NCBI GenBank assembly: GCA_020634855.1
Contig: JACKAU010000002.1
Span: 434,001 to 498,000, forward strand
Reading direction: 5' to 3'
Origin: Anaerolineales bacterium
GTDB lineage: Bacteria > Chloroflexota > Anaerolineae > 4572-78 > J111
Length of the DNA stretch: 64,000 nucleotides
A program made the translations under genes and the position numbers. Below are positions 8,352-15,895 of this stretch, piece by piece (position 1 is the first letter of the stretch; every line of letters begins with the position of its first letter). The notes beneath the pieces are model-generated. The model searched no databases and was not told where the DNA came from. It saw only the letters and a program-made list of their open reading frames with translations.

Positions 8352-9905
8352 TCAGCGACGGGTGATGGGCATGAGACGACCTGTGCCAAAGGCTTTGTCG
8401 CTGACTTTGAGGATGACGCCCATTTGCCAACGCTTATATTCTGAGCGGCGGAGGGCGGGGTTGCTGTGATTGGCTTGTACCAGATTTTCTATCGCGGGGC
8501 TAACTTCGGTGTAGTTAAACGGATCGATCTGATCAGGGCGTAGTTCCGCTGAGGGGGGTCGCTCTATAATGAAGGACGGGATAAGATTACGGCGAGTCGA
8601 GGCCAGCCATTGAGTCAGGGCGATAACCTGCGGCTTGGTCACATCGGCGATGGGGCAAAGCGTACCGGCCATGTCGCCATAGAGCGTAGCGTAGCCGAGC
8701 GACAGCTCCGTTTTGTTGCTCGTGTTTAACAGCAGCCCGCCGTAACGATTGACGTAGCTCATCAAAATCATGCCGCGCAGTCGAGCCTGCACATTTTCGG
8801 CCGTCGTACCGCCGTCGAGCAGCGGGCCAAGGGTGACTTCAACGGCGCTATGCATTGTCTCCAAACTGACGACATCAAACCCGATACCCAAGTTGGCGGC
8901 CAAGGTTTCGGCGTACGCCGTCGAACGCGGATCGGTGTAGCGGGAGGGAATGGCGACAGCGGTGACTCGCGCCGGCCCCAGCGCCTCCGCCGCGATAATC
9001 GCCACCAGCGCCGAGTCGATGCCACCGGACAAGCCCAAGAAAGCACGGTCGAGCTGATTTTTGCGGGCGAAATCGCGCACGCCCAGCACCAGCGCTTGGT
9101 AGAGTTCCTCAACGGGTGGTTCCGGTTGATTCGTAGTTATCTGAGGCTGTTCAGTCGTTTCACTACTGTCCAGATCGACGACCCGAACCTCTTCCTCAAA
9201 TGCGGCCAACTGGGCGATGACCTCCCCCGCCTCATTAAGGACGAAGCTGCGGCCATCGAAAATCAGCTCATCCGTCGCGCCGCAGAGATTGACGTAGACA
9301 AGCGGGCAGCCAGATCGCCGGGCGTGGTAGAGGCGTTCGGACAGAATTTGGCGGCGATACGGCGAAGCCGATAGGCAGATCAGCATCTCTGCCTCGGCCG
9401 CCAACAAATCGGCGGGGGGATGAACGGGATAGCCTTCATCCCACATATCTTCACAAATAAGAAAGCCCAGCCGTCGGCCGGCGATTGAAACCGGCGGCAG
9501 CGGTGGGCCGGGCAGAAACCAGCGCGGCTCGTGGAAAACATCGTAAGCGGGCAGCAGCCGCTTGGCCGCCGCCAACTGGGCCTCGCCGCCCGATAGCAAG
9601 ACGGCGGCGTTGTAGAGGCCGGGATGGTGGTGAAGCGTCTGATCGGCCGGCCAGAGCGTGCCGACTACCACCGGCGGACCATCGGCAGTCATGCTGGCCA
9701 GGTCGGTGGTGGCAGCAGCAACGGCAGCGGTGAAGCTGGCATCAAACAGAATGTCGCGGGGCGGGTAGCCGGGGATGGCCATTTCCGGCAGGATGACCAG
9801 ATCGGCCTTTTGATTGCGGGCCGACTCGATAGCCGCCAGGCAGCGCTCGACATTGCCGGCCAAGTCGCCGACCCAGGTGTTGATTTGCGCCAAAGCTATT
9901 CTCAC
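8352..9905 (-). CDS. nadE: Glutamine-dependent NAD+ synthetase
   Basis: 517 residues. It makes NAD+ from nicotinate adenine dinucleotide with ATP, using ammonia released from glutamine. The N-terminal nitrilase-fold glutaminase domain (about 1-250) shows Glu41 in LPEMAIPGYPP, a lysine in AAAKRLLPAYDVF and the nucleophile Cys in FLICEDMW near 153. The C-terminal synthetase domain (about 270-517) shows the ATP pyrophosphatase P-loop LSGGIDSALV near 295 and the NTSNKTELSLGY segment. The GTG start at 9905 overlaps the stop of the upstream gene in GTGA, so the two are translationally coupled. An NMN-adenylyltransferase-like gene at 12182 extends the NAD theme. Confidence 0.93.
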   Translation of the reverse strand: MRIALAQINTWVGDLAGNVERCLAAIESARNQKADLVILPEMAIPGYPPRDILFDASFTAAVAAATTDLASMTADGPPVVVGTLWPADQTLHHHPGLYNAAVLLSGGEAQLAAAKRLLPAYDVFHEPRWFLPGPPLPPVSIAGRRLGFLICEDMWDEGYPVHPPADLLAAEAEMLICLSASPYRRQILSERLYHARRSGCPLVYVNLCGATDELIFDGRSFVLNEAGEVIAQLAAFEEEVRVVDLDSSETTEQPQITTNQPEPPVEELYQALVLGVRDFARKNQLDRAFLGLSGGIDSALVAIIAAEALGPARVTAVAIPSRYTDPRSTAYAETLAANLGIGFDVVSLETMHSAVEVTLGPLLDGGTTAENVQARLRGMILMSYVNRYGGLLLNTSNKTELSLGYATLYGDMAGTLCPIADVTKPQVIALTQWLASTRRNLIPSFIIERPPSAELRPDQIDPFNYTEVSPAIENLVQANHSNPALRRSEYKRWQMGVILKVSDKAFGTGRLMPITRR

Positions 9906-10795
9906 CGGAACTCTCCGGCCATCGCTTCAAGTAGGTTCAACGCCTCCAGCACCGAGTCCCGCCGCAGACAAATGGCGTCGCCCAGCATAAACGTCCGGTA
10001 GCCGAGCGATAGCAAAAAGGCGACATCGCCGATGTCGGCGCTGGTGGGGACGGGATGAAAGGCCAGCGAGTCGAAAATGCGGCTGGCGACCACGGCCTGC
10101 GGGTCGGCAGCGATCACATCGCGCAGCGCAGTGGTTATCCGGTGAGGACGCAGCACCTCCACGTAGAGATCGCCACGCGCCGCCACCAAGCGGCCGTAGT
10201 TTGAGCCGTGCCGCCGAGCGAACGCCAACCCGCGTTGCGTTTCGATCTTGAGCAGCATATCCGCCTCCGGCAAAAGGGCTTTGACTTCCTGAATATCATC
10301 CAGTTGTTCGGTGTAGGACAGCATCACTTGACTCAGTCCCAACTTGCGCATGGCTGTCAGGTAGGCACGATCCGTTTCAGTCAGCGTACCATCAATGCGC
10401 AGCGAAGGATGAACGATATTGACCGACTCGCCAGGCCCAATCAGCCGGCGCGGACCGTCGGCTAGAATGAGGCGATCGCCATCGACGGCGGCCACCCGGA
10501 TACACTCGGTGCCATCGGCAAAAAGGGCCTCGACCGGTGTATCGACGCGGATGGGGTGGCTGAGACGGACTTCGGTGTAGGGCGGAATCGCCGCGCCGAC
10601 CACCCGAAGCTGCCGGCCTTTGAGATCAACCCACAACGGTTGGCCGAAATCCCGCAGCCGCTTCAGAGCCTCGGCGGGACCGCTGCGCAGCGGCATCACC
10701 GTGTTCAGCCGGAAACCGCTAACCAGCGGGTGCGCCGCGACATCATCTAGAAAATCGGCGTAGGGGGGAACGGTGACAATGACTTGAATTTTCAT
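9902..10795 (-). CDS. Pyruvate-kinase-barrel-like protein of unknown reaction
   Basis: 297 residues from the ATG at 10795 (MKIQVIVTVPP); in-frame codons further upstream lie inside a degenerate repeat. The sequence follows the TIM barrel of pyruvate kinase: PHSLRIDGTL-like turn at HPSLRID, the strand MLSYTE, then LLKIETQRGLA, AARGDLYVE, ASRIFDS and PTSADIGDVAFLLSLGYRTF. Pyruvate kinase proper is about 470 residues and carries a C-terminal regulatory domain; this protein ends after the barrel. The N-terminal strand also differs from the canonical kinase start. It overlaps nadE by four bases, so it may act in the same pathway or be coexpressed with it. Activity is not predictable; the fold assignment is good. 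Confidence 0.7.
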   Translation of the reverse strand: MKIQVIVTVPPYADFLDDVAAHPLVSGFRLNTVMPLRSGPAEALKRLRDFGQPLWVDLKGRQLRVVGAAIPPYTEVRLSHPIRVDTPVEALFADGTECIRVAAVDGDRLILADGPRRLIGPGESVNIVHPSLRIDGTLTETDRAYLTAMRKLGLSQVMLSYTEQLDDIQEVKALLPEADMLLKIETQRGLAFARRHGSNYGRLVAARGDLYVEVLRPHRITTALRDVIAADPQAVVASRIFDSLAFHPVPTSADIGDVAFLLSLGYRTFMLGDAICLRRDSVLEALNLLEAMAGEFR

Positions 10796-10807
10796 ACGTG
10801 ATCTCAT

Positions 10808-10972
10808 AGGCAGAGTTACAGGGTTACAGGGTTGCAAGGCTACAGAGTCTCAAGGTGGCGGAGCGTTGCAAAGTCTCAGCATTGCCGTATCGTAAATTGG
10901 AACCTTGGCCACTCTGCGACTTTACTATTCTGCAACTTTGTAACTTTGCGACTTTGCCACCTTGCGACTTTG
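10808..10972. repeat. Degenerate 8-bp tandem repeats
   Basis: The left part repeats words like GGGTTACA and GGTTGCAA, the right part repeats CTTTG-centred units (CAACTTTG, TAACTTTG, CGACTTTG, CCACCTTG, CGACTTTG). The two halves are roughly each other's reverse complement, so the whole is an inverted pair of arrays. It fills the gap between the VWA gene and the pyruvate-kinase-like gene and includes the former's stop region. Confidence 0.65.
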
Positions 10973-11935
10973 TTAAAGTTTGAGTGTTGTCCCGCAATAC
11001 GGGCAGCTAAATTTGCCGCCGGCATCGAGCGGGACCGGACCGCCGCAGCGGGGGCATTTCAGTTCGATCGGTTGGCTGATTTCGGAAACTTTGGCCTCGC
11101 TCTGGCGGGCGCGCATGTTATCCTGAAAGTCGCCGAAGTGACCCCAGGCGCGGGCAACGAGGCCCATCGCGTAATCGACGGCGCGTTGCTCGTCCTGGAT
11201 GTGAAAGATCTTCTGCGCGGTGATGGCCTGGCCCCACTGCTGATCGACCCGGTCGCCCGGCCGGCCAGTGGGCCGCCGTAAGAACCAGACGTTCCAAGCC
11301 TGAGACAATTGCTGCCAGGCTTTGATCGAATCGACATCGCGATTAACCCGATCGCCGAGGACGTGGTTGATCTGGCGGCGAGGGGTGGTGGGATGCATCG
11401 GCGCGTCGCCGAAAACGATCATAAAGGGCGTCTCGGCGGCATTGGGGATACTGACATGGGTATTGACCCAATGGGCGAAGAGGCCGTAGCTTTCCGGTGC
11501 ATCGCCGCCGCCGCCCTCGCCGTAGAGTGAGCCGAGCAACTGCTCCAGATCGTAACCGCCGGCAAAGTTGGTGGCTTGCAGCGGCCAGCGGTCGCAGCCG
11601 GCATCGCCGATAGCTACAAAGCAAATTTCCAAATCCTCGCGATATTGCGAGAGGGTGTTGTACAGCAGTGGCAGCCGGTCGAAAATTTCAAAAGGCCAAT
11701 TGGCCATCGAGCCGGTGACATCAACGGCGACGATGAGCGGATTAGTCGATGTGCTGCGGATGGTTTTGCGTGGATCGATAATTTTTTCGTTGGGGCCGCC
11801 TTTGCGCTCGTAGGTGCGGGGGCCGCCGGCTTTGGCCCGCTCGGCGGCGACTTTGCGGACGGTCGCGCCGCGCGTGCTGTAGCTATAGGCGCTGTCGCCG
11901 TACCAACTGCTGGTGTCTTCGTCCCAGGAATACAT
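10973..11935 (-). CDS. VWA-domain protein with C-terminal zinc ribbon
   Basis: 320 residues, cytoplasmic by composition. Residues about 65-245 look like a von Willebrand A fold: LIVAVDVTGSMANW carries a MIDAS-type DxTGS motif, and FMIVFGDAPMH supplies a later strand with acid residues. Residues about 292-316 hold two CxxC pairs (CPRCGG and CPYCG), a zinc ribbon. A Gly-rich loop (YGEGGGGDAPESYG) lies between. VWA proteins bind partners through the metal site, and this one probably acts as an adaptor; the partner is unknown. AGGAGG lies five bases before the ATG at 11935. A perfect palindrome 42-70 bases upstream suggests control by a dimeric regulator. Confidence 0.82.
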   Translation of the reverse strand: MYSWDEDTSSWYGDSAYSYSTRGATVRKVAAERAKAGGPRTYERKGGPNEKIIDPRKTIRSTSTNPLIVAVDVTGSMANWPFEIFDRLPLLYNTLSQYREDLEICFVAIGDAGCDRWPLQATNFAGGYDLEQLLGSLYGEGGGGDAPESYGLFAHWVNTHVSIPNAAETPFMIVFGDAPMHPTTPRRQINHVLGDRVNRDVDSIKAWQQLSQAWNVWFLRRPTGRPGDRVDQQWGQAITAQKIFHIQDEQRAVDYAMGLVARAWGHFGDFQDNMRARQSEAKVSEISQPIELKCPRCGGPVPLDAGGKFSCPYCGTTLKL

Positions 11936-11976
11936 GGTGCCTCCTAATAGAAATGGTTGATTTGAAATAGAAGATA

Positions 11977-12005
11977 ATCATTAGTGTAATAATTACACTA
12001 ATGAT
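11977..12005. promoter_or_regulatory. Perfect 29-bp palindrome, candidate operator
   Basis: ATCATTAGTGTAAT, one central A, then ATTACACTAATGAT: 14-bp arms with no mismatch. It lies 42-70 bases upstream of the VWA gene start, in the position of a promoter. The AGTGTA...TACACT core resembles operators of dimeric winged-helix regulators such as some GntR-type proteins. No such regulator is encoded nearby, and a hairpin role in RNA is also possible. Confidence 0.55.
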
Positions 12006-12089
12006 ATCATGGCAAGCACTTTTTGTCAACAGTACACTAACTTAAAATCTGAGTAGCCAAACAATCTCTAAGGGACGAAACCAACTATG

Positions 12090-12180
12090 AAAATTTACTG
12101 GAGCGACAAAGCTGGCTTTGTCATTTACGGTTGGGTCAAGTAAACTTTGACGCTCCAGGTCTTTATTTCCAAGGGATAAT
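12090..12180 (+). repeat. Dispersed double-palindrome element, copy 2
   Basis: It contains CTGGAGCG (12098-12105) and CGCTCCAG (12151-12158) as outer arms, ACAAAGC/GCTTTGT and a GTCAAGT/ACTTTGAC pair inside, and a TTATTTCCAAGG tail. The order and spacing match the copies at 6381-6462 and 61861-61955. It lies just beyond the 3' end of the adenylyltransferase-like gene. Confidence 0.75.
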
Positions 12181-12181
12181 T

Positions 12182-12790
12182 TCAGGAGGATTCTTCATCA
12201 GCGTTATCGCGGCGATGGGCGACAAACGTATCAAGGGCCAGCGTTTGTAAGCCAAACTCCCGTCGGAAGCGCTCATCGAGGTGATGGGTGGTCAGATAGT
12301 CGGCGACGACGGCCGGAACCAGATCGCGCCAACCGTCACCTTGAGCCATAGCGCGGCGAACCATCGCGCCATCAATGGGGATTTTTTCGTCGTCGTTGAT
12401 CAACGCCACGGGCCTAACCACAGGATACGTATCAGCCATCAGTTTGGCGACGTACGGGTTTTCGGTCACAAACAAATCGAGCGGGCCGAATTGGTTGGCA
12501 ATCATTGTTCGCCAGCGAGGGCCGTCGTCAAGGTCGGGAATGGGAACGAGAGTGTAATTATGGTATTCGGCCAAGACGAGCCGGATCATCGCGATGGTTT
12601 CGTCCAGGGTAAAGGGGTTGCGCAGGTCATAGCGATTGGCGCTGCCGATGCCGATGAGAGCGGTTTCGGCTCGACGGCAGAGGGCGTGCAGGACAGGCAG
12701 ATGCCCCAGATGAACCGGCCGCCAGCGGGCGACCATACCTATGCGCTCGACATGATCCGCGAGGGGGGTGAAATTTTTTAAGCGATTCAT
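12182..12790 (-). CDS. NMN-adenylyltransferase-like nucleotidyltransferase
   Basis: 202 residues of the nucleotidyl/cytidylyl-transferase Rossmann superfamily. The N-terminal signature is RWRPVHLGHL (consensus GRFxPxHxGH), followed by LIGIGSANRY, and the C-terminal IPIDGAMVRRAMAQG matches the IsGTxVRxxM element. This combination is typical of archaeal-type NMN adenylyltransferases (NadM), which join NMN and ATP to give NAD+. The first Gly of the usual signature is replaced and a C-terminal extension of about 25 residues is present. NAD synthetase is encoded 2.3 kb away on the same strand. No ribosome site precedes the ATG; a TATAAT box ends eight bases before it. A pantetheine-phosphate or other adenylyltransferase role is less likely but possible. 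Confidence 0.75.
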   Translation of the reverse strand: MNRLKNFTPLADHVERIGMVARWRPVHLGHLPVLHALCRRAETALIGIGSANRYDLRNPFTLDETIAMIRLVLAEYHNYTLVPIPDLDDGPRWRTMIANQFGPLDLFVTENPYVAKLMADTYPVVRPVALINDDEKIPIDGAMVRRAMAQGDGWRDLVPAVVADYLTTHHLDERFRREFGLQTLALDTFVAHRRDNADEESS

Positions 12791-12798
12791 TAAAGATT

Positions 12799-12804
12799 AT
12801 TATA
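12799..12804 (-). promoter_or_regulatory. TATAAT -10 box, possible leaderless transcript
   Basis: On the minus strand TATAAT is followed by eight bases and then the ATG at 12790. With usual -10 to start spacing the transcript would begin at or next to the ATG. A good -35 at the standard distance is not evident, and no ribosome site is present. Confidence 0.4.
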
Positions 12805-12857
12805 GGGTATGTACAACTTTTTTTCTATCAAGCCCGGCCATTTTTTTGATGAACAAA

Positions 12858-12887
12858 TTGGACAAAACTCAAAAAATCTTGTACTAT
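12858..12887 (+). promoter_or_regulatory. Candidate distal promoter of the ATP synthase operon
   Basis: TTGGAC at 12858-12863 and TACTAT at 12882-12887 are 18 bases apart, a sigma-70-like pair. Right after it (12897-12907) lies TTGTGAAATTC, a word also found upstream of rex, resembling half of a Rex operator. Confidence 0.45.
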
Positions 12888-12958
12888 TTGCCGAGTTTGT
12901 GAAATTCGTAGCAAACGAATAACTACAAACTTTGCTATAAAAATAGGTCACAATCTAT

Positions 12959-12988
12959 TTGGCAAGAATTACCAGAGCGTGTTATAAT
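12959..12988 (+). promoter_or_regulatory. Candidate main promoter of the ATP synthase operon
   Basis: TTGGCA (12959-12964) and a consensus TATAAT (12983-12988) are separated by 18 bases. Transcription would start near 12995, giving a leader of about 180 bases before the first GTG. Confidence 0.6.
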
Positions 12989-13173
12989 CAAGCGCCGCTC
13001 TATAAAAGGATGTGAAGTAACCCTGCCATTTGACCCATACTTCAATCCTCTTTTATTGATTTTGCCAAGCCCACTAAGTTGTTAATTTATCTAAGGCTCT
13101 ATGAAGAGCAATGGCTAGGCTTAATAGCACCGAATCTTCACCCGGTCTGTAAGCTTAAAAAAGAGTTAGCGCC

Positions 13174-13416
13174 GTGAAAAAAAAGACGCAAGGTTTGCCA
13201 AGTGCGTTTGCCGAAGGTTACGGTTTAGGAATAAAATTTTTCACAATTTTAGCCTGTCCTATCCTGTCAGGCGCCGCCTGTGGTATTTGGCTAGACCGAT
13301 TGCTAATGACAAAGCCTTGGATGATGTTTTTGTTGTTGATCTTAAGTTTTGCCTTCGCTATGTACGCCGTTTATCGAATTGCATCGAGGCTGCAAGAGGA
13401 GGCCTCTAATCATTAA
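13174..13416 (+). CDS. atpZ: AtpZ/AtpI-like small membrane protein, first gene of ATP synthase operon
   Basis: 80 residues with two membrane helices (about 20-42 and 48-68) joined by a short loop with Asp and Arg (GIWLDRLL), the pattern of the ATPase gene 1 family. Such proteins sit ahead of the F0 genes and have been linked to assembly of the c ring or to divalent cation transport. The GTG at 13174 begins a Lys-rich N-terminus. It is 21 bases ahead of atpB and surely cotranscribed. AtpI and AtpZ are hard to separate at this length. Confidence 0.78.
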   Translation: MKKKTQGLPSAFAEGYGLGIKFFTILACPILSGAACGIWLDRLLMTKPWMMFLLLILSFAFAMYAVYRIASRLQEEASNH

Positions 13417-13437
13417 ACAGGGAGTTGTAGACAGCTT

Positions 13438-14394
13438 ATGAAGAAAGCATTACCCTTTATTCTTGTTGCTCTTGTTCTTGCTGTTGCGAGTATGTTTCTG
13501 CCCGTGGAGAAACCCCCTACTTCGCTTAGCGCCGAGACACTGGTTCATATTGGCCCCTTAAATTTGACCAACTCCATGCTAACCGCCTGGATCTGTACCA
13601 TTATCATTGCCGTCTTCTTTTTTATGGCAACCAGTAAGATGCAGTTAAAACCGAGCGGATCCCAAAACTTTGTAGAATTTTTGGTGGAGAGTATTTACAA
13701 TCTGACCGAAAGCGTCTCGGGACCGCGGGATGTGAGCAAGTTTTTTGTTATTCCAACCACGATATTTATTTTTGTGCTGGTGACAAATTTCTTCGGGTTG
13801 TTGATTGGCGTTCCCCTGGTTAGTCTCGGTCTGTGCCGAGATGAACATCACACCGAAGAAGTTGAAGCGATTCAGGAAGCTGCCCCACCGGCTGAACGAG
13901 AAAGAACCGGTGGCTGGAGTACGTGTGGACCCGACCAGCACATCATCCCCTTCTTCCGTGCCCCGGCGGCCGATCTAAACTTTACCTTTTCTTTGGCCAT
14001 CATTACCCAAGTGGCCGCCTGGACTTTTGGCTTTATGGCGCTAGGGTTTGGCGGTTATATGAGCAAGTTCTTTATCTTTGAAGGCTTTAAGAAGGCTAAA
14101 TCAGGGATGGATTATGCCTTGGGAGCTATCGATTTCCTCGTAGGTCTAATCGAACTATTAAGCGAGTTCGTCAAGATCATCGCTTATACCTTCCGACTTT
14201 TCGGCAACATCTTTGCCGGTGAAGTTATGCTTGTGGTCATTATGTTCTTGGTGCCGCTCTTTATTGTGACGCCATTGATCGGTTTTGAGATTTTTGTGAA
14301 CTTCATTCAGGCCTTCGTCTTCTACATTTTGTCTGTGGCTTTCTATACCATTGCGGTCAAGCCACACGGTGGGCATGAAGAAGAAGCGCATTAA
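13438..14394 (+). CDS. atpB: F-type ATP synthase subunit a
   Basis: 318 residues, long for the family (usually 220-290). Subunit a forms the two proton half-channels beside the c ring. The essential arginine is Arg253 in YTFRLFGNIFAGE, on the penultimate helix pair, followed by VNFIQAFVFYILSVAFY. The extra length is mostly an insert at about 128-170, which has Cys133 and Cys163 in a polar, His/Glu-rich stretch before the conserved FFRAPAADLNFTFSLA helix. The C-terminus is short and His/Glu-rich. It follows atpZ and precedes atpE by 69 bases. Confidence 0.95.
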   Translation: MKKALPFILVALVLAVASMFLPVEKPPTSLSAETLVHIGPLNLTNSMLTAWICTIIIAVFFFMATSKMQLKPSGSQNFVEFLVESIYNLTESVSGPRDVSKFFVIPTTIFIFVLVTNFFGLLIGVPLVSLGLCRDEHHTEEVEAIQEAAPPAERERTGGWSTCGPDQHIIPFFRAPAADLNFTFSLAIITQVAAWTFGFMALGFGGYMSKFFIFEGFKKAKSGMDYALGAIDFLVGLIELLSEFVKIIAYTFRLFGNIFAGEVMLVVIMFLVPLFIVTPLIGFEIFVNFIQAFVFYILSVAFYTIAVKPHGGHEEEAH

Positions 14395-14463
14395 ATTGTA
14401 AATTTAAGGTAACCCTTGTAGAAATTGCATCATCATAATCAAAGCTAGGAGGATTTCTAAATA

Positions 14464-14694
14464 ATGGATGTTGAAGCCGCAAAATTGTTAGCTGCTGGTT
14501 TAGCCGTTGGTCTAGGGGCGATTGGCCCGGGCATCGGAATCGGGGTGGTAGCAAGTGGCGCGTTGCAGTCGATGGCGCGTAATCCGGAAATGTCGGGTCA
14601 AGTGCTGACCTATATGTTCGTGGGGATCGCCTTCTCCGAAGCACTCGCGATTTTCGGTTTGGTCTTCGGCTTGATATTCCTATTCGTCCTGTAA
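14464..14694 (+). CDS. atpE: F-type ATP synthase subunit c
   Basis: 76 residues forming the usual two-helix hairpin of the rotor ring. Helix 1 has the Gly-rich motif GLGAIGPGIGIG, the polar loop is ARNPEM (Arg39-Asn40-Pro41), and the ion-binding carboxylate is Glu59 in FSEALAIF. The Gln and following Ser/Thr ligands of sodium-type rings are absent (GIGIG rather than GIGQG, SEA rather than ES), so proton coupling is inferred. GGAGG lies a few bases before the ATG. Confidence 0.96.
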   Translation: MDVEAAKLLAAGLAVGLGAIGPGIGIGVVASGALQSMARNPEMSGQVLTYMFVGIAFSEALAIFGLVFGLIFLFVL

Positions 14695-14737
14695 CAGACG
14701 CTATGCAAATTGAAACTGAGCAGAAGGAGGCTAGAGT

Positions 14738-15229
14738 GTGGAAGCCTTAGGTATAGACCTACTTAATATTATAATTTACGGTATTAACTTCTTCGTGGTG
14801 CTCTTTATTTTGCAGCGTCTGGCTTTTAAGCCCGTCAAAGAGATGCTGGAAAAGCGCCGCAAGGAAATTGAAAGTGGTTTAACGGCGGCGGAACAGGCCC
14901 AACAGGAAGCCGCCCGACAGCGGGCTGAGTTTGAAAAAGAGTTGGCCAAAGCCCGCCAATCGTCGCAGGAAGAAGCGCGTAAAGCGGCTGAGGCCACCGA
15001 AAATATGCGCAAGGAAATTTTGGAATCGGCCCGTCGAGAGGCGGAAGAGATCAAAGCCAGAGCCAAAGAGGAAGCCGAACAAGAACGCCAGCAAATCGCG
15101 GCCGATCTGCAAAAGCAAGCCGCCGAGTTATCGATGCATATCACCCGCAAAGTTGTCGGTGACGCCATCGATCCCAGTGCGCAGCGTAAACTGGTTGACA
15201 AGTTCTTAGCCGAATTAGGAGAGGCATAG
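14738..15229 (+). CDS. atpF: F-type ATP synthase subunit b
   Basis: 163 residues: one N-terminal membrane helix (about 8-28) followed by a long, highly charged helix rich in Ala, Glu, Arg and Gln, which forms the peripheral stalk dimer. The GTG at 14738 follows AAGGAGG with seven bases between, and it is preferred over the out-of-frame GTG at 14736. Its stop TAG shares its last base with the GTG start of atpH, so translation is coupled. Confidence 0.95.
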   Translation: MEALGIDLLNIIIYGINFFVVLFILQRLAFKPVKEMLEKRRKEIESGLTAAEQAQQEAARQRAEFEKELAKARQSSQEEARKAAEATENMRKEILESARREAEEIKARAKEEAEQERQQIAADLQKQAAELSMHITRKVVGDAIDPSAQRKLVDKFLAELGEA

Positions 15230-15753
15230 TGGCTGAACATGAGCTTCCTCGGAAATATGCTATGGCTGTCTTCAGTTTGGCTGTAGAAAAATGGGTTACG
15301 GCTCTAAAGGTTACGCAAGACAAGCTAGCCGAAGATGCCAGCCTGCTGAAGAAGCTGCAAAATATCGACCTCTCGTTTGGCGAGCGCCAGAAAGCTTTGG
15401 ACAATATCATCCCGGCCGAAAGCGATCCTTACGTACATAATTTTTTGTACACGATGCTGCGGGATGGTGATATCAACTTGCTGGGTGAGGTCATCGACGA
15501 AATTGGCCGGATGACCAGCGGCGGACCGCAGGTGCAGGTGGCGCGGGTAACCACGGCCACGGCGCTGTCTGAAGCCGAACAAGAGCAATTCCGCCAAAAG
15601 TTGCGCAGTAAATATGGGCAAACTTTAGAATTTGTATTTAATGTTGACTCCTCAATTTTAGGTGGAGCCGTAGTTCAAGTCGGTGACAAAATCATCGACG
15701 GCAGCGTGGCCACCCGCCTGCAATCGATGAGTAACCTACTTGGGGTAAGATAA
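15229..15753 (+). CDS. atpH: F-type ATP synthase subunit delta
   Basis: 174 residues, standard length. Delta links the top of F1 to the b stalk. The N-terminal helical bundle begins LPRKYAMAVFSLAVEKW and the C-terminal part has the family pattern of VATRLQSMSNLLGVR after a beta segment (SILGGAVVQVGDKIIDGS). The GTG start overlaps the atpF stop by one base. A palindromic element fills the 142 bases before atpA. Confidence 0.93.
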   Translation: MAEHELPRKYAMAVFSLAVEKWVTALKVTQDKLAEDASLLKKLQNIDLSFGERQKALDNIIPAESDPYVHNFLYTMLRDGDINLLGEVIDEIGRMTSGGPQVQVARVTTATALSEAEQEQFRQKLRSKYGQTLEFVFNVDSSILGGAVVQVGDKIIDGSVATRLQSMSNLLGVR

Positions 15754-15765
15754 ATTTACCTCCGT

Positions 15766-15858
15766 GTACAGCTATCCTCTCAATGATTCGGGGAGCGTAA
15801 GACAAACTTAAGTTTGTCCTACCCAAGCCCGCCTTTTTGAGAGGATTCGGGTACAGCT
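15766..15858. mobile_element. MITE-like palindromic element inside the atp operon
   Basis: Direct repeats GTACAGCT lie at 15766-15773 and 15851-15858. Between them ATCCTCTCAA (15774-15783) pairs with TTGAGAGGAT (15837-15846), and an inner palindrome at 15797-15822 has arms GTAAGACAAACTT and AAGTTTGTCCTAC (one mismatch). The flanking 8-bp repeats look like a target duplication, although four bases separate the right arm from the right repeat. It encodes no protein and separates atpH from atpA. Confidence 0.55.
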
Positions 15859-15895
15859 TGGTATTGAACTTTCTTGACATCGTTTTGGAGGGAAA

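Noticed and set aside
10832..11281. Rightward frame opposite the VWA gene
   Set aside because: It has no ribosome site, starts inside a repeat array and is the complement of a well-supported gene with recognisable motifs.
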